Of a stretch of DNA of 64,000 bases, positions 42,967-53,939 are shown piece after piece. The stretch spans positions 118,905-182,904 of the forward strand of contig BFEA01000003.1 of NCBI GenBank assembly GCA_003427395.1. Direction: 5' to 3'. The translations under genes and the position numbers were made by a program. The stretch comes from Chara braunii (Eukaryota; Streptophyta; Charophyceae; Charales; Characeae). The notes under the pieces were generated by a model. It made no database searches, was not told the DNA's origin, and worked only from the letters and a program-made list of their open reading frames with translations. The number at the start of each line of letters is the position of its first letter. The stretch's first letter is position 1.

Positions 42967-43470
42967 CTAGCCTCTCCCTTGAGTGTGTCGATCCCCCTGT
43001 CGCCAAGAGCTGACCTCCGGGTCGTTTTCAACTGGTCGCGCCAGAGGGTGGTTCCTGCGAACCTGATCCGGCCTGCTCCAGGACTGGAGATCAGTCTCCC
43101 GGTCACAGGCTTCACTCTCCGCCTCTGAATCACGGTCTAGGTGCCGTTGTTCGCGCTCCGCTGTGTCCGTCGAGGTCCCAATTTCCAGGTAAGAAACGGT
43201 CACTTTCAATTCGTTTGTGACCCTGTCCCTCCTGCATCTCCTCTCCGCTCGATCCTTGGCCTCTGTGATGGCCAGTTGCAACCCATGGTCTGCTCTCATC
43301 TCTTCTTCCCTTCCTCCTTCCACGTTTACCTTTAGCCGCACCTCCTGGTTACAACGATTATAGTCTAGTATAGCCGTCACTGCAGGCCCTTCCCCAAACA
43401 TTTTCTCCCACCTCCAAATGTACTGGAGGTATTTCGGCCTATAGCCATAAAGTCTGTTGCTTCGAACCAT
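42967..43470 (-). CDS. ORF A of the three-ORF element, copy 2, about 167 residues
   Basis: The start is at 43470 in the strong context GGCCATGG. It is intact, unlike copy 1. The N-terminal half looks folded (MVRSNRLYGYRPKYLQYIWR, then VTAILDYNRCNQEVRLKVNV), while the C-terminal half is Arg/Glu/Asp-rich and probably disordered or coiled (TEAKDRAERRCRRDRV). The TATA box lies 220 bp upstream. The middle shows conserved alternation typical of beta strands. Function unknown; its place just behind the promoter makes it the first product of the element. Confidence 0.6.
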   Translation of the reverse strand: MVRSNRLYGYRPKYLQYIWRWEKMFGEGPAVTAILDYNRCNQEVRLKVNVEGGREEEMRADHGLQLAITEAKDRAERRCRRDRVTNELKVTVSYLEIGTSTDTAEREQRHLDRDSEAESEACDRETDLQSWSRPDQVRRNHPLARPVENDPEVSSWRQGDRHTQGRG

Positions 43471-43682
43471 GGCCACCCTCGCCGAAATATTAGACAGGCA
43501 CCGACTGCTAGCTCTCGGCTAGCCGTACTCCGACACTCGGAACACGAGGCTGAGCAGTCAGACAATCCCCCGCGCATATCACGCCGCCCCAGCCCCCTCT
43601 CCTTTGGGCCTTCAAATACTCAGCGCAACAAATTTACTCAGGCTCAGAGCTGACGCGGCTGGATTGATAGACTCACCCTCCT

Positions 43683-43690
43683 CTTTTATA
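43683..43690 (-). promoter_or_regulatory. TATA box of the three-ORF element, copy 2
   Basis: TATAAAAG on the minus strand, in the same place relative to ORF A as 339-346 in copy 1. Confidence 0.6.
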
Positions 43691-44031
43691 GGCTCTCATT
43701 ATTGCGATCCCCGTGCTCTAAACGGGGAACTCAGGGTAGCCCTCAGGGCTTAACTTAGCCCTCAGGGCTTAACTTATCAGTAAACTTTAAGTCCAAGAAT
43801 AATAAAATAAAATGAAAGCCGAAATTAAAATTGAAAATAAAGGAACCATCGCACAGGCGAACCTTTCATTTTTAGTCCTTGTCACTTCGTCTTACTCCGG
43901 AGTGATTGTGACCTCAAGGCATTGATCCCATAACGGGATACCAGCCATCCTTCCTCCTTTCAAAAACGCACCTTCGGACTATCCCTGACGGGTACCCGTG
44001 TCCGATGGCAAGGAGGGGGCTTATGACCTTC

Positions 44032-44713
44032 CATGGAGGGTGATAAGCCTCCTACCAACGCGGCCACGGGTCGCCCCTCTTTTGGGACCCTCCTGCGCAG
44101 CTGAACCGGACCGCTCAGCCACAGCGGCACGCGAGGGGCCGGACTGGTCTAGGCCACAAATCGTAACCGGGCTTCGAAATTCAAGCCGTTGGCCTCCCCG
44201 TGAAACGGAGGGCTGAAAAGACCTGAAGAGGACTGAGTAATAGTAATAATAATAATAGTAATAACAATAACAAGGATAAAAATAAAATCGAATCAAAAAG
44301 GAAAGGTCACCGCGACTCTACAACTCGAGGCCACCTATTCACCTCAGGCGAAAATAGTGAACTGTCTCGAGATACAGACTTGACACACGACTTTCCTCTT
44401 TTCTCGTTTCTCCTTTTCTCCTTTCTCCTTTGTACTTTCTTTTCCTCTGTACCTAGCCCAGATCACGACCCTCGGGCCCCAGTGAACGACCGAGTGGGTC
44501 TTGCCAGACCTGACGGTCACCTCAGCTGCAGACCCACTGCAAGGCAGGGAATGGAGCCTACGTGGTACCAACAAGGAAGTCCAGCAACCGTGTCAATCCA
44601 GTGCGGCCCTACGGACTGGTACCTGGTCTGCAGCAGAAGTATGCGGATGGCATCCTGTACACAGCAAAAAAGAAAGGGCGGTTGTCTGGAGTGCCTACCT
44701 GGTCCCATTTTGC
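44032..44713. other. Sequence upstream of three-ORF copy 2; no gene recognised
   Basis: On the minus strand TGGCTGAGCGG (near 44110) resembles a Pol III A box, but no convincing B box or tRNA fold follows. There is an AT-rich TAATAATAA tract at 44240-44285. This may be the outermost 5' part of the element, missing from the window in copy 1. Confidence 0.35.
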
Positions 44714-44863
44714 CTGACAGCGACTACAGCTTCGCACATCTAACCCATAACTCGACCAAAGGGCACTCGGCGCGCAGTAGGGACCAATGGAAAGTCCTGT
44801 GGCGCACCGAGTGCCCTTTGGTCGAGTTATGGGTTAGATGTGCGAAGCTGCAGTCGCTGTCAG
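44714..44863. repeat. 150-bp near-perfect palindrome
   Basis: The left arm from CTGACAGCGACTACAGCTTC and the right arm ending GAAGCTGCAGTCGCTGTCAG are reverse complements over about 59 bp with one mismatch, around a 30-bp spacer. The spacer sequence GACCAATGGAAAGTCCTGTG with GCGCACC recurs at 44960-44986. Confidence 0.9.
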
Positions 44864-47415
44864 CTTCTTTTCTACTTTCGTGCCCCTGGGCGAACCAGGC
44901 GGCTACCACCGCCACAGGCTGGTAGTGCTCTGCTGTACAGCAGGGCGCTGAGCCTGAGTGGACCAATGGAAAGTCCTGTGGCGCACCCTTTTGTTGAGGG
45001 CAAGCACCAACAGGACCGGTCTGTGTCGGGGCACCTCTCCGGTATATCAGCATAGTTGTGGAGGTTCGGAAACGGCTTAATGGGCCGCGGCATCAGAGCG
45101 AGGACCTGGTATCAAGTAGGGACGCGGTACACAGAGGAGGGCCGGGACACCTCTCCCTCAAACAGCGCGCCCTGGGCCTGGCTACCGAGTTTCCAGTAGC
45201 TTCTAGTCGGGCCCCACTATCTGCGCCCACGCCCAATGCAGACAGTGGCCTGGGCCCGCAACAGTTAAGCAGCCCAACTGTGCTACGTGGCCAGCGTCAC
45301 ATGTAATTCCGTTGGCCTCTGGCCTCTGGCCACATCGCAGCCTGGATGAGCCCACAGGGCCTGGGCCTTGTAACCAAGTGGTGCGTGGCAACTGTCTGGC
45401 GGCCCCACATGCAGACATGACAAAAATAAGGCCTCATGTTAAAGTGCAGGCCCACCTTCACTTAGTGCGGCCACGAGGCTTGCTGGGGGCCCCTTTCCTG
45501 TTGGGTGTCGGGGCCTAAAAGGTCCTGCGAGGGGCTCAATCCGTGCAAAGGTAATAAAACAAAAGAAAAATGCATGGTGTTTTGTTTCTATTATTTTGGA
45601 ATGGATCTGGACTGTTTCGTAGTGTTAGACTTTGGTTATCTTTTCTGCACTTTAGGAGTAGGTAGGGCGGTAGGCCTTTGTTTTTGTCGAGTCGGAGGTT
45701 AGTTGCCCTCTCACAGTTTCCTGTCTAGGTGCAGATGCAGATAATCCGTAGATGATTGCTGCATGGTCGGTCGGATCGTCCGTAGGCAGTTGTCCTAGCA
45801 GTTTAGAAGTCTACAAGTAGGTCGGGCACAAAGGAGGTCGGGTTCTTTTTGTAAGTTTTTTTGGTTGTGGAGGCGTGCGGTCTTGGCAGAACGAGGAGTG
45901 CTGATTTTAGCGCCCGCCATCTTCATCTTCTCGTGCAGTCTGGGTGGCCATAGCTGTGGGGCCCTGACATAGGAGGAGGCAGCGCCTGGTTGGAGTTCAT
46001 CTAGGCGCTGGAGGTAACTACCTCTGCGTGTTGTTTGTGGCGGTCGAAGACAACAGCTGCTTCATTGAGCGGCTGCTGGTGGGAGGCTGCCAGATCAAGG
46101 CAGCCGTCATTCTCTCCTTCATCGAAGTTCATCTTCTTCTTCATGGTGGTTTGGCGCTGCTGATGAGGCTTCTGACCTTACACCAGATCAGCGCCTGCAG
46201 CTGCAGACACGTAGGGATTGGGGCGCTGGTAGAGTAATGCGCTATTTGTGTGTATGGGTTGCTGGAGGAAGAAGTTTCGCGGAACAGTTGCTCAAGTTCT
46301 CTTGGGGGTTAATTGAGGGTGGAGAACAATTCATGGTTGAGATTCTCAAGGGTGTACTTGATTGTTGATGGTGGAGAGCAGGGGGATGAATAACTATTGA
46401 TTGAAAACTAATTTATTTTCTCTCAATCCCATATCAGGTTTTGGCGTCTGCTGTGCAACGGCCGGAATCTGCTCTCTTCAGTCTGCCTGTCATTGCAGAT
46501 GTGTGTGGGAAGATTCGGATGCGGTCTTGGATTGTGAAATAAAGCACAAAACACTGATTCTTGAGCCTTTCTGATTCTTTCCTTTGCTTTCATCTGCACT
46601 CTACACTCCTTGCTTTCCCTTGCTTTCCTTTTGCTTGTCTTTGCTTTCTCTCCATCTCTTTCTGTGTTTATCCTCTCCCCCTTTGCCCTGCCCCTTTCTG
46701 ACAGCGGGCCATGATGGCACACGGGGATGCGGGGAGCTCGCGCTCAACTTCATCAACGTGTCGAGCCTTGTGCGTGAGAGGCACAGTCAAGCGGGAGTTC
46801 AAAATATGAATGACAAAAATGAATGGTTTCAGTGCGCTCTTCATGTTTGCCTTGTGTATTTTTATTGTTTGTTTTGCGAAGTGCGTTCTTTTAGATCGTA
46901 GATGTGGTAATGTATGGCTGTGGTGGACTAGTTCTGGAGCTGATGTGCTGAGCCTAATCTGCCCCGGTACAGTAATGGTTTCTGGCAGTCCTATGTGGGG
47001 AAATTCGGGCCTATGGTGGTCACCACTTTGGGAAAAAGGGTGCGGATATGCTATGTATTGGTAGTTTGAAAAAAGGACTGGCTGGCTGTTTTTTAGAACC
47101 CATTATAAAAGGCTGGTCATGCGCAATACTCGAGACAGTTTTGTTTGGCAGTTTCTTTTCTCAGAAGGACACTGGTTCGTCATTTGTCTTCCCCGTTTGA
47201 ATGACAAGGCGATGTCTTTCAGCCACCAGGCAGATTCGGGGGGGGTGGGACGGTTGCAATCAGACTTGTCTCGTTCGTTCTCACTTCCAACATACATACA
47301 TGCCGATGCCGATGGCAGAACAACTTCCTCAATACTGAATGAGCAATAAACTTGAGATTGCACACATGTTCACACTGAAAAGTCAGAGATATGGCCTTCG
47401 GCCAGGAACCCAGCT

Positions 47416-47700
47416 TAAGTCAACTTGTCACGTCTAGCGGCTATGGCTGCTGAACGGTAGTCTGAATTCCCACCCGAACACTGTATTCACCATCGGACAC
47501 ACTCTCACTCACACACGCATGTACTAGGATCTACCCTGAATGTCCACGCTTCTACACACACACTCTTAAGTCAACTTGTCACGTCTAGCGGTTATGGCCG
47601 CTGAACGCTAGTCTGAATTCCCACCCGAACACTGTATTCACCATCGGACACACTACTAGGATCTACCCTGAATGTCCACACTTCTACACACACACTCTGC
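47416..47700 (+). repeat. 161-bp tandem duplication
   Basis: TAAGTCAACTTGTCACGTCT begins at 47416 and 47577. The second unit lacks about 20 bp (CTCACTCACACACGCATGT). Confidence 0.85.
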
Positions 47701-47739
47701 ACTCTATCTGTTGATGTCAGCAACCTCGCAGCAATGGCC

Positions 47740-48290
47740 GTCGTCGTCTTCCTCTAGCGGCTATGGCTGCTGACTTCCTCTCTAGCCCTCTTCGTCATTG
47801 GGCTGCTGCAGACCTCCGATGCACAAGTCGCACAAGCAGCGCTTCCGCATGGCTTGCGGGCGAATGAATGAATGGCTCAGCGGTGCCTCTTTATTTATAC
47901 TGTTTCGTCGGTGGTCCTTTCTGCCTTCGGTCCCAGGCCCAAGGAGTGTGCAGCCCCACCTGGTACTTGCTGACTGGGCAAGGTGAACTGGGACTGAGAC
48001 TGGGACTGGGCTGTACTTCGCTAACTCAGCTACGGACGACTGACCCCTGCAGCTCCTAAGAGCCACGTAGTAGCTTCTAGACTGGCCCTTCGCTACACTT
48101 AGGCCTAACCTACAGGACTGGCCCTAGGACTGGTGACACTACGCACACAACCCAAACATAAGTTTTAGGGGACAGGTCACGGGTTCAAGGCACACAGGGT
48201 CAATGGGTAGCTATACACGGGGTCCAGGGTTAGGTCTAGGTATGAAGCCCTGGCATCTGTATTTGTCATGCGAACTAGGTGAGAACCGTT
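47740..48290 (+). repeat. Dispersed repeat family, copy 1
   Basis: It shares CGGCTATGG-TGCTGAC, AGCGCTTCCGCATGGCTT-CG, GCGAATGAATGAATGGCT, GCCTCTT-ATTTATACT and ACGGGTTCAA with 60965-61690 in the same order and orientation. It may be a solo LTR or a non-autonomous element; no ORF. Confidence 0.65.
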
Positions 48291-49041
48291 TCAGGTTAGG
48301 TGTCCTTCGAGAGACAAGGGCAGTCTGAAGATGTTTGGAGGAGAGCCATTGTCTTACAAAGATGTTATGTCGTGGGTGATAGGACAGTTGGGAAACTCAG
48401 ATCTTTTTTTATTGGCTTTGACATCACTAATCCATCAGGATTGTGACCTGTTTCTGGCACCTGGCTTTTTGGCTTTCAAATCTTTTCGATGGTGGAAATG
48501 ACCAATCTCATGTGACCAGTGACTTTTTGTCTTTTGGACCTCTTCCCTGAAAGACACCTGAAAGACACCAATAGTGTCTCTGGAAAGAGCCTTTGAAAGC
48601 CTCCCGAAATACAATGCACATCTTCCACACGGTACGTGACCACAGTCTGTAGTCCTTTGAAAATGGGCACTCGTACTGACCACAATCCCGGCAACAGAAT
48701 GGACTGGCATCGGCTGGACGTGAAATGACCCCTAGGGTGGAAAGTTCCTGTGTAGAGGCCAAAGATGGCCTTGCACAGGCTTGCAGTGAAATTGTGCCTT
48801 TGCCATGGAACAATGTTTAGCCATGATCATGAAATATCAGGCCAGAATCTGGTGTGATGGACGGATACCCTTGTTGAGGGTGTGATCACTTGGAAAACCA
48901 AGTGATGGAGTGCTGTTTTCTAGTGCCTTTCTTGGGATCACTTGGGAATGCTTCTGCCTCACATGCCTACCGAGGGGGTGGTTGTAGTGTGTTGGGTCGA
49001 CCTGCTGCAGCCGAGGGAAATGAAATGGTGTGGGAGGCATT

Positions 49042-50250
49042 TGTTATGAATATGATGGTCTGTTGAAATTTTATCAACACTCACTCACAGGAACTCCCAT
49101 ACACGCCCATACATGCACAAAAGGAAGGGGAGAGGTAGTGGAGTGTCACACCGCCCAACAAAAGGAACACAGTGGAAGACTCGGAGAAGCGAAGTGACAG
49201 AAAACACAATTCAGTGAATTCTCTCCACATAATTCCCAACAATCATTCATAGAAGAGAACCGAGAGATCACAACCAGAAATCAATGAAGAGATGATAACC
49301 CAAATACAGTGTTACAACTGTCTATTAAACTCGGAGGATCATTTTCACTGAGTAACCTCAGAATCCTGTTGCGCTACCCTCAGAGGGGAAGCACCTCAAC
49401 CCCACCACCCGGAACAGCTAAAGATGGCACTGAAACCCCAGGTAACACCCAACGCCACCCTGACATCCAACTTAGTGTCTTGCCAAAGTGAAACAGGCTC
49501 CCAGAGCCAATCGCCACTCAGATGATGAAGAAGAAGCTCAGTGCTGACAGTCCCTGATGAAGATGAAGTCCAAACGATGATAGCATCTGAGAAGATACAG
49601 CTATGACTGCATCGCCATTGGCACCCTACTCGTGAGGAGGGTCAGCAGTGCACCACATGCTCCAATGCATCAGATCTCTGATAGCCCAGACCGCTTTGGC
49701 TCCCAAAGAGTTAGAGAGGACAGTGTTGACCCCAGTCTGGTCAGCGCTCCAAAGGTTTGGCTATGTCCGCCATCTCCCACACTGGAATCAGCAACCACGA
49801 CCTGATACCGTGTGCGCAGCAACTTTCACTTGAAGTGTCAATTGCCAAGAGCCCAGGACCGATGTCCCCATCCTATCTATACCGTAGACTAGCCTAGACA
49901 CGACCTAGACGGGACTGACTGACCGACCGGTACCGTTTCTGTTTCGGCCTCTAAGGCCTCTCCCTACCCGACTATAGGCTATAGGACCGTCTATCAGCGT
50001 AGGCCCATTGGGCCTGTCTGTCCTAGGGGTAGCCCGGGTTTGCTATTCACAATTAGGGTAGCTGCGAGAAATTCGAGTTAGTATTGGGCCCATGTTTCTT
50101 ATATTTGCAAATATGTCCCTCATGAATTTTCCTTTCAGGTAGGTTTCTCGGTTAGCCCTCAGCCAAGCAAAATTACGACTTTGTCCCTACCTATGGTACA
50201 ACCTCGTTTGAGAGAGGCTACAGGCAACTTGGAACCAGCAAGTCATTGCA
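49042..50250 (-). repeat. 3' LTR of the gypsy element
   Basis: Sense start TGCAATGACTTGCTGGTTCC, sense end TTCATAACA. Direct repeat of 56853-58052. Confidence 0.9.
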
Positions 50251-50252
50251 GA

Positions 50253-50266
50253 CCTACCCTCCCTTG
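50253..50266 (-). promoter_or_regulatory. Polypurine tract
   Basis: The sense strand AAGGGAGGGTAGG lies directly before the 3' LTR, as needed for plus-strand priming. Confidence 0.7.
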
Positions 50267-50283
50267 GAGCGTGGACCTCCGAG

Positions 50284-51738
50284 CTAGGGGCGTAGGCGTG
50301 CAGAGCGTCGAAGGGGTTCTCCCTTTTGCGCAGCCTCATATTTGAGGATAACAGAGTTTGCTGTTTTCAGAAGCTCCTTGCAAGTAAACCAACGATCCTT
50401 AATATGGGGCTGGTAAAGAAACTGCACAAGGTACTCCTTATCAGGACTTGTACCACACTCATCCTCAACTTTTTCCACCTCATATCCCTTCCCAGGGATC
50501 GAGGGACCAAATTGAGGAGGCCTATCTGGAAATGCATTAGCTTACGATAACAACTTGGATGCATGAAGACGGGGTAGCTTTGTAGATGCAGTGGAACATC
50601 CACATGATAAGATGGCCCGAAAGGGTCAGCTCCCACTGTGTCTAAAACCTGCCATGGACGCATATAACGCGGCAACAGCTTGGGTGAGATGTCCTCTTCG
50701 CACGATAGCTCATAATTGAGTACCTAGACCTAGTCACCAGTGCGAATGGGGGATGGTCAACGATGCTTGTTAGCCTCCTGAATCATAGCCTTTTGGGTTT
50801 TGAGCAGGTTTACTCTGGTTTGTTCGATATCCCTCTCCTACTGTCTGGTGAACGCTGTAGTCCTAGGAGTCAGTCTGGGGGTAGCCTTATCGATGATGTC
50901 ATCGAGAGGCTGACGTGGCTCACGTCCCTAATGCAATGACAAGGGGTGAACCCTGTGGAGGAGTGTACAAACGTGTTGTACACTAGCTGTGCCCGCCCTA
51001 GATGGATATCCCAGTCCTACTGATTAGGGCTAATCACAGGACGCAGCAACTGGAAAAGAATCTGGTTCATCATTTTAGCCTGCCCATTGGCTTCAGGATG
51101 ACAACCAAATGTCATATCCAGTTTGGAATGAAGGTAGTACTTGCAATAGGACTGCCACTCATTGCTGCAGAAATGCGGATCTCTATCGCTGACAATGGAG
51201 GTGGGTGGTCCATGATGAGTAACCCACCTATCCTCAAAGGCCGCCTGGACGGTCGGAACTCTGGTTTCCTATGGCAAAGGAATAAACTCTGCGTACTTGG
51301 AGAACCGGTCCACACACACCATGGCCTGACGCATAGCGCGAGTAGTCCTCCCCAGGTCAGTGAAATCAATAGCCACTGACTGTGCTGGTGCCTCAGGGAT
51401 GGGAAGTGGCTGTAACAGGCCAAGGGGAGGTTGGCGAACGTCCTTATTCCTTTGGCACAACTCACTGGTCTCAAAGTAGTGCAACAGGTCTTTCCTCATC
51501 TATGGAAGAACAACTGCGAGAAGGCTGCTAATGATTTTAAGGCCCCAAAGTGGCCGCGAGCATCATGACACTCAGACGTAATGAGTGTTCTCAATTGGCG
51601 GTCCTGAGGGATGCACAAACATTCCTCTCCTTTGCTGCAAGTGTACAGCAGATTTGAAACCAGAATGGATCCTGGTTCAGAGGCAGGATCAGTTTGCAGA
51701 CTCTTGACAATCGGGCCAAAATCCAGGTCCTGTGGCAA
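50284..51738 (-). pseudogene. Gypsy integrase with chromodomain-like C-terminus
   Basis: Sense order: an HHCC-type zinc region (ITSECHDARGHFGALKSL at about 51560-51600, then ETSELCQRNKD near 51460); the catalytic-core start AQSVAIDFTDLGRTTRAMRQ and MVCVDRFSKYAEFIPLP (51269-51380); a broken middle (50700-51250) in several frames; and a C-terminal segment with EDECGTSPDKEYLVQFLYQP and DRWFTCKELLKTANSVILKY (50284-50478), which resembles a chromodomain (YLV-x-W-x-G pattern, degenerate). Chromodomains direct insertion to marked chromatin in chromoviruses (family knowledge). Many stops and shifts make it non-functional. Confidence 0.75.
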
Positions 51739-51892
51739 TAATTGGGCAATGGTCTAATGGGTGCCCTACCTAAAGTATGAGTAGAGGAGATCAAGCAGAG
51801 AGCGTCAGACCTACAAGAAAGGGCGTCTGCTAGCCCTTCTTATGTTTTCAAAGTCAAACAAAACAATGAACTGAATATAGTGCGCACACTTG

Positions 51893-53193
51893 TCATTCAG
51901 TTCCCCTTGGGTCTGTATCCACTGTAAGGTGGAGTGATCTGAATAGACATGGAAGTGCCTGCCCATGAGGAAATGCTACCAATGCTTTAGCGTTGACACT
52001 AGAGCATATAGCTCTTTCTCGTACGTGGAATCTTGCAGCTTCTTGGTTTGATCTTACTTGTGTATTCAACCAGCTGCAGACCATGCCCACCAACAATGTG
52101 AAGTACCGCCCCAACCCCATATTGGCTAGCATCAGTAGTTAGTACAAAGGGCAAGATAGGATCACGTAACTTCAGAAGAGGTGCACGCATCAAGGCCTCC
52201 TTGAGGCGTGTAAAAGCCTGCTGACAGTTTGATGTTCAAAGAAAGTGGGTGTCTTTCTTTGTGAGATCAGTGAGGGGTGCAGCAATAGCAGAAAAGTTCC
52301 TAACGAACTTTCTGTAATATGATGCAAGATCCAAGAATGATCGGACATCACGCACTGTGGTAGGCTGTGGCCGGTCCTGAATCGCAACAACCTTTGTTGC
52401 TTCAGGAGTTAGCCCTTCCCCAAAGATTACATGTCCCAGATAAGTCATAGAAGTCACTCCAAAGGACTTTTCCCTGTTGATCTTATATTGGGTCTCATGT
52501 AGTGCCCAGCTAAGGCCTGAGTATGCGATGCATCTCTGTCTGGAATGTGCCAGGGGCATTGCAAAGACCGAAAGGCATGACCAGGTACTAAGTGTCGTAT
52601 TTGGTTTTGAAGGCGGTTTTGTGGATATCGCCTTCAACCATCACAATCTGGTGGTAACCAGATTTGAGGTCGATCTTGCTGAAAATTGTGCAACCCTACA
52701 CCATATCCAGCAGATCATCAATCCTAGGAAGGGGCTTTGTAGACTTCTTAGTGATCTTATCGAGACCCCTGTAGTTGACGCACATCCTGAATTCTCCATT
52801 TTCCTTTGGAACAAAGAGAATTGGAGCCCCAAATTCAGATGTGCTGGGTCTGATCCAACACTTGCTGGTCAGGGTTTCAAGCTGTCTCTTAAGCTCATCG
52901 AGTTGAGCAGGTGACATCCTGTAGATACGACCCTTGGGAGGGACTGTACCTGGCAGGAGCTCAATCCTATGTTGGGTCTGCCTATGGACAAGTCCAATAG
53001 GCTTCTGCATCAGGTTTGGATACCGGTCCAAAACCTGTTGAATCAGTGAGGGGCAAGGAGCAACATCCACACTAGTTTGTTTCATATATGCGACAAACAG
53101 ACGTGTGTGGGCAGTCTGGCGAGAGAGCTGGAAAAACTCATGTGCTCTCATACAATAGCAATTGTTGACTGAAAGGTACCCATCAGCCAACAC
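51893..53193 (-). pseudogene. Gypsy reverse transcriptase and RNase H (catalytic loop deleted)
   Basis: RT begins with MSPAQLDELKRQLETL and GAPILFVPKENGEFRMCVNY, then [31 protein letters not shown] and MPFGLCNAPGTFQTEMHRIL. Immediately afterwards the sequence passes to ALHETQYKINREKSFGVTSM, omitting the stretch that normally carries Y(V/L)DD and the following helix, about 25-30 residues. The connection region has YLGHVIFGEGLTPE and VRSFLDLASYYRKFVRNFSA (52236-52560). RNase H starts ILPFVLTTDASQYGVGAVL near 52100. Stops also interrupt the frame near 52590 and 52520. Enzyme activity is not possible with this deletion. Confidence 0.85.
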
Positions 53194-53321
53194 ACAAGGC
53201 TGATAGTTCCCTCTACATTCAGGAAGCTCTACCTTAGGGATCTGCTAGTCGATCCTAGGGTTAGTGGCCTCCAGCCACTGCATGGAAAACACAAGTTTGG
53301 GAAAACACAGTGTTCAGGCAC

Positions 53322-53643
53322 TGCCTGACCTTCTCCTGTTTGTCAAAGGTAATCGGTAGGTTCTTGACGGCAGAGGTAATCCGGACTGTGGAAGAGTCCC
53401 CAATACGGACTTCGAATGGCTGCTATAACTTCACAAATCTCCCATCCAGGTGCAGTTTACCAACAACCTTGGGAGAGATGAGTGCCTGACCTTCTCCTGC
53501 TTGTCACAGGTAATCGGTAGGTTCTTGATGACAGAGGTAATCCGGACTGTGGAAGAGTCCCCAATATGGACTTCCAATGGCTGCTATAACTTCACAAATC
53601 TCCCATCCAGGTGCAGTTTACCGACAACCTTGGGAGAGATGAA
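53322..53643 (-). repeat. 161-bp tandem duplication in the protease region
   Basis: TGCCTGACCTTCTCCTG begins at 53322 and 53483. Each unit contains GGTAATCGGTAGGTTCTTGA and the sequence for protease residues after the active site. It duplicates part of pol and breaks the frame. Confidence 0.85.
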
Positions 53644-53924
53644 GTTTCGGGTAGCCCCACAGTCTAATAAGCCCTTGATCTTGGCTCCCAGGATGGAGGG
53701 TCGCAACAATCTGAGGTCTGATTTATGCTTTTTCTTTTCTTGCAAAGACAGAAAAAAATCAGCAAAAGTTTGACTATCATCTTCCTGCCACGTCTTATCC
53801 AGGTCAGGGTCATGTAAGTAAAGGATCCTGACTCAGCAACTCCAACAGAGTCAGTGAGGGTAGATGCAGAGTGAGACTCATCACAATTTGAATCAGCGCA
53901 AGTGGAGGGAGCTGCTAACTCCAC
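53600..53924 (-). pseudogene. Gypsy aspartic protease
   Basis: Sense reading gives IKGLLDCGATRNFISPKVVG, the retropepsin active site in the D-C-G-A-T form common in plant gypsy elements, then KLHLDGRFVKL and a stop. The upstream linker is Ser/Asp-rich (53780-53924). Family role: processing of the Gag-Pol polyprotein. Confidence 0.75.
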
Positions 53925-53939
53925 TTCCCTCTTGTTTAG

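Larger units (their letters stand above)
38341..44031 (-). mobile_element. Unclassified three-ORF repeat element, copy 2 (minus strand)
   Basis: An inverted relative of 1-6145. The 5' end matches around 43986-44031 (GGTCATAAGCCCCCTCCTTG and on). The TATA box, ORF A, ORF B, ORF C, AATAAA and the final CGAAGTGGCC-GACT-GAAAAAG stretch all occur in the same order. Homology to copy 1 cannot be followed past 44031, because copy 1 begins at the window edge. This copy lies within SAC intron 3 and has a damaged ORF C but an intact ORF A and ORF B. Confidence 0.75.

Noticed and set aside
1-44031. The three-ORF element as an LTR retrotransposon
   Set aside because: No direct terminal repeats were found: the TATA-containing 5' region does not recur at the 3' end, and no primer-binding site or pol is present.
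44090-44180. A tRNA gene on the minus strand (A-box-like TGGCTGAGCGG)
   Set aside because: No B box at the correct distance and no cloverleaf can be drawn.
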